From Qipengyuania sp. ABI-127-1 (GTDB lineage Bacteria; Pseudomonadota; Alphaproteobacteria; Sphingomonadales; Sphingomonadaceae), in the NCBI GenBank assembly GCA_022953095.1, contig JALJCR010000003.1:372001-436000 (forward strand): a stretch of 64,000 nt of DNA. Reading direction: 5' to 3'. Every line of letters starts with the position of its first letter. The stretch's first letter is position 1. Positions 17,361 to 25,130 of the stretch are shown here, piece after piece. A model generated the notes under the pieces. That model was not told where the DNA came from and did no database searches. It saw only the letters and a program-made list of their open reading frames with translations. The position numbers were made by a program, and so were the translations under genes.

Positions 17361-18298
17361 GGACAGTGATCGCGCTTGCAATCGTCGCTGTTCCCGTGCC
17401 CGCCCTTGCGCAGCACGAAGGGCATGGCCAGCCCGAAGGCGAAAAGCCGACCGACCACTCGACGATGGACCATTCTCAGATGGATCACGGTGCCGCTGCC
17501 GCGACCTCGGGCGGTCCGGTTTTGCAGGGCCTCAAGCTTGATATTCCCGAGCCCCCCGAGGCACCGCCACCGGCGGCCGCCGGTAGCGGGCCGCCCCGCG
17601 CGGCCGACGCGATCTGGGGTGCCGAGGCGATGCGCGAAAGCCGTGAGGCTCTGGCGCGCGAAAACGGGGGAATGACGCTGTTCTGGGTTCAGGGCGACCG
17701 GCTCGAACTGCGCAGCCGCGAAGGACATGACGGTTTCCTGTGGGACATGCAGGGCTGGTATGGCGGCGATATCGACAAGCTTTGGGTCAAGACGGAGGGC
17801 GAGGGCGAAGTGAGCGGCCCGCTCGAGGATGCGGAAGTGCAGGCGCTGTGGTCGCACGCCATCGGCCCGTGGTTCGACTTGCAGGCAGGCGTCCGGCAGG
17901 ACCTTACCGGTCCCGACCGAACCCATGCGGTGATCGGAGTACAGGGCCTCGCCCCCTATCTCTTCGAAGTGGATGCCGCGGCCTTCGTGTCGAACAAGGG
18001 CGATATTACCGCGCGGATCGAGGCCGAACTCGATCAGCGGATTACGCAAAGCCTGATTCTCCAGCCGCGCATGGAACTGGCGCTATCGGCGCAGGACATT
18101 CCGGAGCTGGGTGTGGGCGCGGGGATCGACCATTTCGAGGCGGGGCTGCGCCTGCGCTACGAACTCGCGCCCGAATTCGCGCCCTACATCGGAATCGAGC
18201 AGGAATGGAAGCTCGGCGACAGCGCCGATTTCGCGCGTCTCGAAGGCGAAGATCCCTCGGTTACCAGCGTCGTCGTGGGTGTGCGGTTCTGGTTCTGA
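17357..18298 (+). CDS. copB: Copper-resistance outer-membrane protein CopB
   Basis: 313 residues. Signal peptide ending ALAQ (residue 18), then a short histidine/methionine-rich segment (STMDHSQMDHG) and a proline-rich linker, followed by the CopB barrel domain with WDMQGWYGGDIDKLWVKTEG (near residue 133) and terminal VGVRFWF. CopB binds copper at the outer membrane and works with CopA. Its ATG overlaps the copA stop, with GGAGGG upstream. Lengths of the Met/His region differ widely in this family; here it is short. No copC, copD or P-type ATPase is present next to it. Confidence 0.95.
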   Translation: MRTVIALAIVAVPVPALAQHEGHGQPEGEKPTDHSTMDHSQMDHGAAAATSGGPVLQGLKLDIPEPPEAPPPAAAGSGPPRAADAIWGAEAMRESREALARENGGMTLFWVQGDRLELRSREGHDGFLWDMQGWYGGDIDKLWVKTEGEGEVSGPLEDAEVQALWSHAIGPWFDLQAGVRQDLTGPDRTHAVIGVQGLAPYLFEVDAAAFVSNKGDITARIEAELDQRITQSLILQPRMELALSAQDIPELGVGAGIDHFEAGLRLRYELAPEFAPYIGIEQEWKLGDSADFARLEGEDPSVTSVVVGVRFWF

Positions 18299-18313
18299 CC
18301 GCCGCTGCCTGTT

Positions 18314-20029
18314 TCACGCGCCGACGACCGGCGACAACTGACGCAAGTGATCCAGCACCAGTCCCGGACGCTGAAACAATGTGAACCCGCCAGCACCCGC
18401 TATCGGTCCGATCGCCTCGAAGCCATGCGCGTTGCAATGGGCGAGTTGCGTGGGAAAATCGTGAATCGTGTCCTCTTCGCCGACCAGCACACGCACCGGC
18501 GCGCCTTGTGCATCGAGCCAGCGTGACCAGTCCTGCAGGATCAGCAGCAGCCCCATCGTCATCCCCCGCGCGGCACGGTCGGGACGCGAAACAAAAGCTC
18601 TCCGTACCGCTGCCTGCACGTCGGGCCTGCGCAGCGTTTCGCGGTCCAGGGGGCTTTTCTCGAGCAACCGGTCGAAATAGCGATAGGTCTCGCCGCGCAT
18701 GGACAGGCGCACGACGGCGCGCACCAGCAGTTGGAGGAAGGCCGGGCTCGTGCGTGCCAGCAGCAGCGGTGCGCGCCACAGGGGATTGCGTGTGGCAGTG
18801 TCCCTTCCGTCTCGCATGGGAATGGGCGATCCGGTCAGCACCACGCCCGATATACGGTCCCCGAGATGGGCCCGCACCGCCAATCCGTAGGCTGACGAAA
18901 AGCTCGTCGCCAGGACGACGCATCGTTCGATACCCAGCGCATCGAGGAGCATTCCCGCTCGGCGGGCGAACTGATCGACCCCGGTCACCACGTCTTCGGA
19001 CGCTTCTCGCGCGGTGTAGAACGGCATCCACGGAATGACGAGATCGAACGCTTCCGTCTTCGCTCGCTGTTCGAGATCGGGGATGAGGATGGGACCTTCG
19101 ATAGCACCATGGAGCATAAGCACCGGCGTCCCGCCCCGCACCCCGCATCGTTCGAAAGGCATTTCGCTGCCATCGGCCAGAACCGCTGCCGGTTGGCGGA
19201 TGCTTCCGCTTTTCAGGCCACCGGTCGGACCCATCTGACGCAGCCGCCACGCTTCCGAAAACCCTGCATAGAGCGCGACCAGCTCGCTCTGCGAAGCCAC
19301 GCCCAGCTTGCGCATGGTCGCCTTGAGCTGATTGCGTGCGGTACCGATGGAACGGTCGCGATCGGCAGCGAAATCGGTCAGGCTCCGGCCTTCGACCAGA
19401 TAGCGCATCAATTCACTTTCCGCTGTGCTCAGGCCCATTGCAATGGCGAATTCGGTCGCGACGGGATCGACCCATGATAGGCTCAGGCGGCGCAGGTCGA
19501 TCAACCGCCGGCCCTCTTTTTCGCGAACCGTGGCGACCATCGGAACGCCGCGTTCGTCTTCCGGCGTTCGCTGGATGCGCAGGATCATCGATTGCCGGGA
19601 ATCCCGTCCTTCGACGAATTGCCTGAGCCGCTGGCGCCGATCGGCATCGAAGCCGGTCGCGAAATCCGGCAGCGTGTCACCGGGGACCCATGAGGGGTCC
19701 TGGCCACCATCGACCAAGCGCAAGGAGCTATCGATGGTAAAAGCGATGGCATTGTCGAGGCCGTGCTTTCCGCTTGGCGGCCCTAGGGATAACCCGGCAA
19801 AATCGGAGTCGTCCGCGAAATGCACCCGATCGAATATCTCGCCGACCTGTTCGATGTGCGGGGCCAGTATCTGGGGGGCGTCACTGCCCTTATCGGCTGC
19901 CTTCGCCACCTGGAGTTGCAGGTCGAAAAGGTGCTCCGGGTCGGCCACGACCTCATAGGCTTCGCGTATCAGCCGGTTGCGAAACACATCGTCCAATTCG
20001 CCAGCCGCTTCCCATTCTGCGTCATTCAC
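18314..20029 (-). CDS. LuxR-type regulator fused to an alpha/beta-hydrolase domain
   Basis: 571 residues from a GTG start. Residues 1 to about 190 form an unidentified, probably PAS-like sensory region. A LuxR-type helix-turn-helix follows, with GLSTAESELMRYLVEGRSL and GTARNQLKATMRKLGVASQS (about residues 199-250). The last 300 residues are an alpha/beta-hydrolase: oxyanion region VLMLHGAIEG, nucleophile elbow VLATSFSSAYG (Ser in place of the usual GxSxG context), and a terminal acid/His region near VGEEDTIHDFP and GGFTLFQRPG. I infer an intracellular ligand-hydrolysing or ligand-sensing transcription factor. The ribosome-binding site is weak. It is convergent with copB. Confidence 0.85.
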   Translation of the reverse strand: MNDAEWEAAGELDDVFRNRLIREAYEVVADPEHLFDLQLQVAKAADKGSDAPQILAPHIEQVGEIFDRVHFADDSDFAGLSLGPPSGKHGLDNAIAFTIDSSLRLVDGGQDPSWVPGDTLPDFATGFDADRRQRLRQFVEGRDSRQSMILRIQRTPEDERGVPMVATVREKEGRRLIDLRRLSLSWVDPVATEFAIAMGLSTAESELMRYLVEGRSLTDFAADRDRSIGTARNQLKATMRKLGVASQSELVALYAGFSEAWRLRQMGPTGGLKSGSIRQPAAVLADGSEMPFERCGVRGGTPVLMLHGAIEGPILIPDLEQRAKTEAFDLVIPWMPFYTAREASEDVVTGVDQFARRAGMLLDALGIERCVVLATSFSSAYGLAVRAHLGDRISGVVLTGSPIPMRDGRDTATRNPLWRAPLLLARTSPAFLQLLVRAVVRLSMRGETYRYFDRLLEKSPLDRETLRRPDVQAAVRRAFVSRPDRAARGMTMGLLLILQDWSRWLDAQGAPVRVLVGEEDTIHDFPTQLAHCNAHGFEAIGPIAGAGGFTLFQRPGLVLDHLRQLSPVVGA

Positions 20030-20065
20030 CGGCTGTGTATTGCGGTTGCGCTTTGCTTTTCCAAG

Positions 20066-20098
20066 AAAAAAGCGGGAACGGTTCGGGACCGCCCCCGC
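20066..20098 (-). terminator. Strong intrinsic terminator 37 nt before the LuxR-hydrolase start
   Basis: Reading the minus strand, GCGGGGGCGGT pairs with ACCGTTCCCGC (11 bp with two G-U pairs, loop CCCGA) followed by six T residues. It ends transcripts coming from 20278-21180 or acts as an attenuator of the downstream gene. Confidence 0.85.
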
Positions 20099-20214
20099 CT
20101 GTCAGTCGGCCACCGTGCCGCATGGCGTTTTGGGAAGCCCTCGCGCCGTGCGGATGTGGCTGTTCAGGGGGACCGATCGGAACCGGTCACTCGGGTCGCC
20201 CTGGAGAAAGGGAT

Positions 20215-20266
20215 GACGCGGCCCGCAATTACCTGATTGGGACCTAGGACGGGTGCGGGCCGCGTC
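20215..20266 (-). terminator. 13-bp perfect stem just after the secreted-protein gene
   Basis: GACGCGGCCCGCA (20215-20227) and TGCGGGCCGCGTC (20254-20266) are exact inverted repeats around a 26-nt loop, 12 bp after the stop codon at 20278. On the minus strand it is followed by ATCCCTTT, a weak U-run. It may be the real 3' end of the upstream gene or part of a structured leader. Confidence 0.55.
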
Positions 20267-20277
20267 GGCCGCGTGGT

Positions 20278-21180
20278 TCAGCGCCTCGTGGCGCCGCGGC
20301 GATAGGCGAAGGCAGCGACACTCTCGCCCGAAGCGACATTGTAATACTGGCAATAGAAGTCGGTGCCCTTGTCATTGTGTAGGTCGGGCATGTTGAAACC
20401 GAGCATGTGTTTGCCGCGACGCTTGAGATCGTTGTCCCAGGCGCGCGAGCGGTCGGAATTGCTGCCGCTGGCGGTCGGTTCGTAGCCCAGCGAATTGCCG
20501 GTGTGCAGCATGATGTCCTTGCCGGCGATATTGCTCCACCGGGGGAAGGCTGCGGGATTGGCATTCTGGCCGGTGTCCATCTCGATGCACTGCATTTTCC
20601 AGCCACCCTTCATCGAGGCCCACCGATTGGCGGGCACTTCCATGTAAAGCACATCGCCCGAAGCCATCGAGGGCATGATACAGCCATTGCTGGCGCTGAC
20701 CGGCTCGCGGTCGATGATGCCGCCGCGCTTCTCCTGCGAGAGGCCCTGCTGGAAGGTATAATCGCCGAACTTGCCGACAAAGGCATTGCTGATCGGCAGC
20801 CCGGCGCATTTGGTCATCGAAGTGAACTTGGCCGAAGGTGTCGGGGCGCGGCCCGCATATCCCGGACGCTTGGCGGTGCAACGACCGGTCCCGCCGGTCG
20901 CGTCGCAACCGCTGCGACTGGCGGCGCTTGCCGCGACGCCGGTGGCGATGGCTGCATTGCGCCCGCCAGCCACGGCAGCGGCCGCACCCACGACGTTGCG
21001 GCCCTTGGTGCGGCGGGTTTCTTCGACCACCTCGACGGCGGTGTTGGCATCTTCTGCCGCTTTCTCGACCTTCTTGACGGCCTTCTTGAGTTTGTCGAAC
21101 GGACCCGCGCTAACGGGAGTGGTGGCGATTCCGGTGGCGGCAACGGCCAATCCGGCGGCGATGAGAATTTGATGTTTCAT
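20278..21180 (-). CDS. Exported protein of unknown function
   Basis: 300 residues from MKHQILIAAGLAVAATG; AAGGGA lies 8 nt upstream of this ATG. A signal peptide ends near VSAGP (residue 25). The next 30 residues are lysine/glutamate-rich and probably helical, followed by an alanine/glycine-rich spacer and a cysteine-containing C-terminal domain of about 190 residues with at least four cysteines, suggesting disulfides in the periplasm. I do not recognise the domain. It is transcribed after the retropepsin-like gene on the same strand, 98 bp apart. Confidence 0.75.
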   Translation of the reverse strand: MKHQILIAAGLAVAATGIATTPVSAGPFDKLKKAVKKVEKAAEDANTAVEVVEETRRTKGRNVVGAAAAVAGGRNAAIATGVAASAASRSGCDATGGTGRCTAKRPGYAGRAPTPSAKFTSMTKCAGLPISNAFVGKFGDYTFQQGLSQEKRGGIIDREPVSASNGCIMPSMASGDVLYMEVPANRWASMKGGWKMQCIEMDTGQNANPAAFPRWSNIAGKDIMLHTGNSLGYEPTASGSNSDRSRAWDNDLKRRGKHMLGFNMPDLHNDKGTDFYCQYYNVASGESVAAFAYRRGATRR

Positions 21181-21278
21181 GGTCACGATCCCTTGATTCC
21201 AAAAGGTTCGTGACGATTACAGGCGCCCTCTTTCCGCCTGAATGTCCCATCTGGTACATAGCCCGCGAAGAACCGGGC

Positions 21279-22325
21279 TCAGCGCGAACAGGCTCGCTCA
21301 TCGGTAGCCCGAATTCGCGAGGCAACAGTGGTGGTCCGCAGGCGAAGCAGCGATCGCTGGCATTTCTTGAGTTGAAACCGGACTTTGCGGTCCTTGAAAT
21401 CCAGCGAAACCCGGCGGAAATTCTCCATAAGATCGGTGCCGAGCAGGAGCGAGGGTTCGTCCTGGAGGCCGAAGACTTCGAAAGGCGGAATGTCGGCGAA
21501 AGCGATTGGTACGTTGCGCAGGGCGACTGGCCCGAGCTTGAGTTCCTGGATCACCATGAAATCCAGATCCAAAGCCTTCCCAGTAACGCCATAAACGGTG
21601 ATCTTTTGGAGCTTGTCCTTGCGCCTGAGCGTCAAACGCTCGCGCAGCGCCGTATTGCCGATGGTGATTTCGGACCCGGTATCGACCACTGCGTCGACCG
21701 ATACACGGCCTGCCTTGACTTCGGTCAGGATCAGTTGGCCGCTCTGAAGACGCCCCTTGACGATAATCACGCCGCCTACCAGCGGAGCCGGGGTGAAACC
21801 ATCGTCCACGCTGATGTGCCGTTTCTCGAAATCGATGAGGAGGCGCTGTTCGACCAGGGCGTCCAGGCCGATCATGCCATCGCCGCCAAGGTCCCGTTCG
21901 TCGAGCACCGGTAGTTCCAGATCGGTCGTCGCAGTCGGACCAAGTACGAGTTCGTCGACGAAGACGCGGTCGACCATCTTACTCTCCGTCACCCCGTGCA
22001 GCATCGTCGGCTCGACTGGGGGCATGGCCAGTTTCCCGGCAAGCCGTTCGCCGACCACCGATGTGTCGGCCCCGCTGTCGACGACGAATTTGTGCGGCCC
22101 GGTGCCATTGACCATGACGTCTACCGTCATCCGGCTGCGCAGTTTGCGCGCGTCTATTTCTTCGCCGCCGATAGCCAGCGTTTCGTCGAATTCGGCTGAC
22201 GGAATGGCGGGTAGTCGCGTATTGGCGGGTTCCGGCGATTGCGGAGCGGGTTCCACCTGCGCAGAGGCGGCCGTGGCAATGCACAGCAAAGCCGAAAGAG
22301 CAATCGTCGGGACACATCTGCTCAT
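21279..22325 (-). CDS. Exported retropepsin-like aspartic protease with two protease-like repeats
   Basis: 348 residues from MSRCVPTIALSALL with a signal peptide cleaved after ATAASA (residue 22). Two copies of the retropepsin fold are visible: FVVDSGADTSVVG near residue 81 and AVVDTGSEITIG near residue 214. Each carries the DSG/DTG catalytic motif, and each is followed by a hydrophobic-hydrophobic-Gly strand (GGDGMIGLDAL and PSLLLGTDLM). A tandem arrangement could form an intramolecular pseudo-dimer like pepsin, whereas retroviral enzymes need a dimer. The substrate is unknown. A longer start at 22382 is open but lacks a leader-like sequence. Confidence 0.83.
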   Translation of the reverse strand: MSRCVPTIALSALLCIATAASAQVEPAPQSPEPANTRLPAIPSAEFDETLAIGGEEIDARKLRSRMTVDVMVNGTGPHKFVVDSGADTSVVGERLAGKLAMPPVEPTMLHGVTESKMVDRVFVDELVLGPTATTDLELPVLDERDLGGDGMIGLDALVEQRLLIDFEKRHISVDDGFTPAPLVGGVIIVKGRLQSGQLILTEVKAGRVSVDAVVDTGSEITIGNTALRERLTLRRKDKLQKITVYGVTGKALDLDFMVIQELKLGPVALRNVPIAFADIPPFEVFGLQDEPSLLLGTDLMENFRRVSLDFKDRKVRFQLKKCQRSLLRLRTTTVASRIRATDERACSR

Positions 22326-22420
22326 TCTCGATGCAATACACGCCCATCGGGCGACGAGCGAATCATCATCGACAAGGAACAAACCCGGTCCGACCGGAGA
22401 GGCGCGCGCGCCAGCTACAC

Positions 22421-23578
22421 CTATTCGAAGGTCTCGTCGACGAGGCGGGCAGCGAGAGCAACGCTATCCGCATCCTGAGGATTGGAGAGCACGGCCGAGG
22501 CGGGCACTTCTAGACGATATTCGAGTCCGTCATCGGTATAGGAACGCGACGCTTCGCCCCGCAGCATTTGCGGCACGATGCGGGTCAGCAGTTTGGTTCC
22601 AAAGCCGCCTTCGGCAAGCGTCTTTCCGCCGGGTTCGTCTTCAAGGGTTACGGTCTCGCGCCATACGAGCGTGAAGAGTTGGTCTCGGTTCGAGCCGGTG
22701 ATGTCCCAGGAGATATCGACCCGGGCTTCGGGGGTGCCGGGAAGGCTGTATTTCTGGGCGTTGGTCGCCAGTTCGTGGATTGCGAGCGAAATTTGCTGTG
22801 CCGCTTCGCTGACGATCTGCGTGTCCGGCCCGTCGATGACAACCTGTTCGCCATAGGCCAGCAAGAGCGGATCGAGCTGCTGGCGGATGATCGTCGCCAG
22901 ATCTCCGGACTGGTTGTCGTCGCCCCGAAGCACGGTCGAGGTTGCCCTCGCCAGGGACTGTATGCGACCGAGCAGTGCTTCGACGAACTCTTCGGTCCGC
23001 TCGTGGCCGTGTGCCGTCTGCCTCGTGAGCGAAGTGACGACCGATAGCAGATTGCCGCTGCGGTGGACGGCTTCGCGCGTCTGCACCGCAAGCTTGGCAT
23101 TGGCGGCATGAAGCTCCTCGGTTCGCGCTGCCACCAGGTCTTCCAGCTTCGCTAGCGTTTCCTCATGCGCCCGTGCTTCGGCCTGGAGTTTCCGGTTGGC
23201 TTCGGCGAGCTGGGCAGGGGAGGGCAGGGAAACCAGGATCGGAATCAGGCGGAACAGCACGATGGCGGTAGCGGCGGAGACAAATCCGGTCGCCAGTTTC
23301 AGCAAACCGACCCAGGGATAGATCGGGTACCACAGGGTTGCGATTCCCATCATATGGGTCAGCCCGCACAGCAGGATGAAACTGGCGAACAAAACAACCA
23401 GTCCCGAATAGGGAATGTCCTTGCGCCTGCGCAGCACCGTGAGCAGCGCCACCGGGATTGCCGTATAGGACAGGAAGATCAGCAGATCGCTGCCGGCCCA
23501 CAGGAAAACCAGCCACGGTTGCCACAGCAGGCACATGCCGTGGGGCATATATTGCCAGATATCGACAAAGTTCTGCAT
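22421..23578 (-). CDS. Membrane HWE-family histidine kinase with an ETR1-like ethylene/copper-binding sensor
   Basis: 385 residues from MQNFVDIWQY, with GGGGAG 5 nt before the ATG. Three membrane helices at about residues 23-48, 58-80 and 89-116 carry the residues conserved in the plant ethylene-receptor sensor: Asp31, Tyr38, Ile41-Pro42, Pro56-Tyr57, Cys71 and His75. The Asp-to-Cys spacing (40) and Cys-to-His spacing (4) equal those of ETR1 Asp25, Cys65 and His69, where Cys and His bind copper. A coiled coil (about 120-165) leads to the phosphoacceptor His172 (REAVHRSGNLL), the N-box HELATNAQKYS and the WRE motif that define HWE kinases. No response regulator is adjacent. Ligand binding is inferred. 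Confidence 0.85.
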   Translation of the reverse strand: MQNFVDIWQYMPHGMCLLWQPWLVFLWAGSDLLIFLSYTAIPVALLTVLRRRKDIPYSGLVVLFASFILLCGLTHMMGIATLWYPIYPWVGLLKLATGFVSAATAIVLFRLIPILVSLPSPAQLAEANRKLQAEARAHEETLAKLEDLVAARTEELHAANAKLAVQTREAVHRSGNLLSVVTSLTRQTAHGHERTEEFVEALLGRIQSLARATSTVLRGDDNQSGDLATIIRQQLDPLLLAYGEQVVIDGPDTQIVSEAAQQISLAIHELATNAQKYSLPGTPEARVDISWDITGSNRDQLFTLVWRETVTLEDEPGGKTLAEGGFGTKLLTRIVPQMLRGEASRSYTDDGLEYRLEVPASAVLSNPQDADSVALAARLVDETFE

Positions 23579-23909
23579 GCGCGCTCCCCTTAGGAAGGGC
23601 ACTCCTAGCACAGTCCGGTCAAAGCGATAGACGCGAGGGTCTATTTTGTTGTTCTCAAGAGGAAAACGTCGTGAGCCGCCTGCAGGACGGCTTGCGTCGA
23701 GGCCGGTAAGGGAGGAAGAAACCCGCCCCTTGCAGCCACCGACAATAGGGGCGAATCGCTTGCATTCGGTCGCAAAATCGCTATGTGCGCGCCTTCCCAA
23801 GACATCCTCGGGAACCCGTGCGGGAGGTCCGTCCAGTCGGACCGCTTGACCGCTTACCATGAGCCCCGGTTCGAAAGTGCCGTGGCGATAGTGAGAAAGG
23901 AGGCCAATT
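23579..23909 (+). promoter_or_regulatory. rplK leader region (331 bp without a long gene)
   Basis: The gap contains the divergent start region of the kinase gene and the rplK leader. A possible promoter is TTGCAT (23760-23765), 16-nt spacer, TATGTG (23782-23787). A 6-bp hairpin GGTCCG/CGGACC with loop TCCAGT lies at 23827-23844, about 65 bp before rplK. In E. coli the rplK leader binds L1 for feedback, so a similar role is plausible but no L1-site consensus was confirmed. A 12-codon frame starts at 23671 but is too short to support. Confidence 0.4.
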
Positions 23910-24341
23910 ATGGCCAAGAAGATCGACGGCTATATCAAGCTGCAGGTGCCTGCCGGCACCGCCAACCCCTCGCCGCCCATCGGCCCTGCGCTGGGTCAGC
24001 GCGGCGTGAACATCATGGAATTCTGCAAAGCCTTCAATGCCGCCACCGGCGACATGGAAAAGGGCATGCCGATTCCGACCACCATCACGGTCTATGCCGA
24101 CCGTTCGTTCACCTTCGTGACCAAGACGCCGCCGGCCAGCTTCCTCATCAAGAAGGCTGCCAAACTGAAGTCGGGCTCGAAGGAGCCGGGCAAGGTTTCG
24201 GCCGGGTCCATCAAGCGGTCGGCTCTGGCGGAAATCGCCGAGCAGAAGATGGCCGACCTGAATGCAAACGACATCGAACAGGCTACTAAGATCATCGAAG
24301 GCAGCGCGCGTTCGATGGGCCTCGACGTGGTGGAGGGCTAA
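23910..24341 (+). CDS. rplK: Ribosomal protein L11
   Basis: 143 residues; N-terminal domain [20 protein letters not shown] with [20 protein letters not shown] (residues 22-41), and C-terminal RNA-binding domain. L11 binds 23S rRNA at the GTPase-associated centre and is needed for stringent response activation. A near-perfect AAAGGAGG ribosome-binding site precedes the ATG. rplA follows after 4 bp. The gene is separated from secE-nusG, with which it is usually contiguous. Confidence 0.99.
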   Translation: MAKKIDGYIKLQVPAGTANPSPPIGPALGQRGVNIMEFCKAFNAATGDMEKGMPIPTTITVYADRSFTFVTKTPPASFLIKKAAKLKSGSKEPGKVSAGSIKRSALAEIAEQKMADLNANDIEQATKIIEGSARSMGLDVVEG

Positions 24342-24345
24342 GATA

Positions 24346-25038
24346 ATGGCTAAGCAGACCAAGAAGCAGCAGCTCGTCGCCAAGCTCGACAGTGAAAAGC
24401 TCTACACCGTGGACGAAGCACTCGCCACGCTGCGCGAGCACAAGGCGAAGTTCGACGAGACCGTCGAAGTCGCGATGAACCTCGGCGTCGACCCGCGCCA
24501 CGCCGACCAGATGGTCCGCGGCATGGTGTCGCTTCCGAGCGGTACCGGCAAGGACGTCAAGGTCGCCGTGTTCGCCAAGGGTGACAATGCCGACAAGGCC
24601 CTAGCCGCCGGTGCCGACAAGGTCGGTGCGGAAGATCTCATGGAAGACATGCAGAACGGCAACCTCGACTATGACCGCGTGATCGCCACGCCTGACATGA
24701 TGGGCGTCGTCGGCCGTCTCGGTAAGGTGCTGGGTCCCAAGGGCCTGATGCCGAACCCGAAGCTCGGCACCGTGACCCCGAACGTGGAACAGGCCGTGAA
24801 GGACGCCAAGGGCGGCCAGGTCGAATTCCGCGTCGAAAAGCAGGGCATCATCCACTCGGGCATCGGCAAGCTCTCGTTCAAGGACGAGGACCTCAAGGCC
24901 AATTTCAAGGCCATGACCGACGCCATCGTCAAGGCAAAGCCTTCGGGTGCCAAGGGCAAGTACGTCCGCAAGGTCACGCTGACCTCGTCGATGGGTCCGG
25001 GCCTCAAGGTCGACCTGGCTGAAGTCGAAGGCGCGTAA
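24346..25038 (+). CDS. rplA: Ribosomal protein L1
   Basis: 230 residues from [14 protein letters not shown]; the conserved L1 signature near residue 120 is [20 protein letters not shown]1 forms the mobile L1 stalk and binds its own mRNA leader in many bacteria. The gene begins 4 bp after rplK. It is followed by a terminator, and rplJ-rplL, often next in line, are not found; the neighbouring genes are unrelated and convergent. Confidence 0.99.
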   Translation: MAKQTKKQQLVAKLDSEKLYTVDEALATLREHKAKFDETVEVAMNLGVDPRHADQMVRGMVSLPSGTGKDVKVAVFAKGDNADKALAAGADKVGAEDLMEDMQNGNLDYDRVIATPDMMGVVGRLGKVLGPKGLMPNPKLGTVTPNVEQAVKDAKGGQVEFRVEKQGIIHSGIGKLSFKDEDLKANFKAMTDAIVKAKPSGAKGKYVRKVTLTSSMGPGLKVDLAEVEGA

Positions 25039-25070
25039 GCCCAGCTTCGCAGCCGTCGCCAAGACATACG

Positions 25071-25105
25071 AAAGGGCCGGTGGGTGCAGACCCGCCGACC
25101 CTTTT
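25071..25105 (+). terminator. Intrinsic terminator of rplK-rplA
   Basis: AAGGG-C-CGGTGGGT / ACCCGCCG-A-CCCTT with loop GCAG and one mismatch, ending in TTTT, 33 bp after the rplA stop. Confidence 0.8.
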
Positions 25106-25130
25106 GCGTGGGCGAGCGCAGGGCCATTCC

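Noticed and set aside
20066..20215. Possible 6S, SRP or other known small RNA in the terminator-capped gap
   Set aside because: The SRP core GGAAGCAGCC and tmRNA features are absent, and 6S-like pairing could not be made. It is reported only as an attenuator-like leader.
23671..23709. 12-codon frame (leader peptide?) upstream of rplK
   Set aside because: Start is GTG with only a moderate AGAGGA ribosome-binding site, no regulatory codon run and no nearby attenuator; too short to support.
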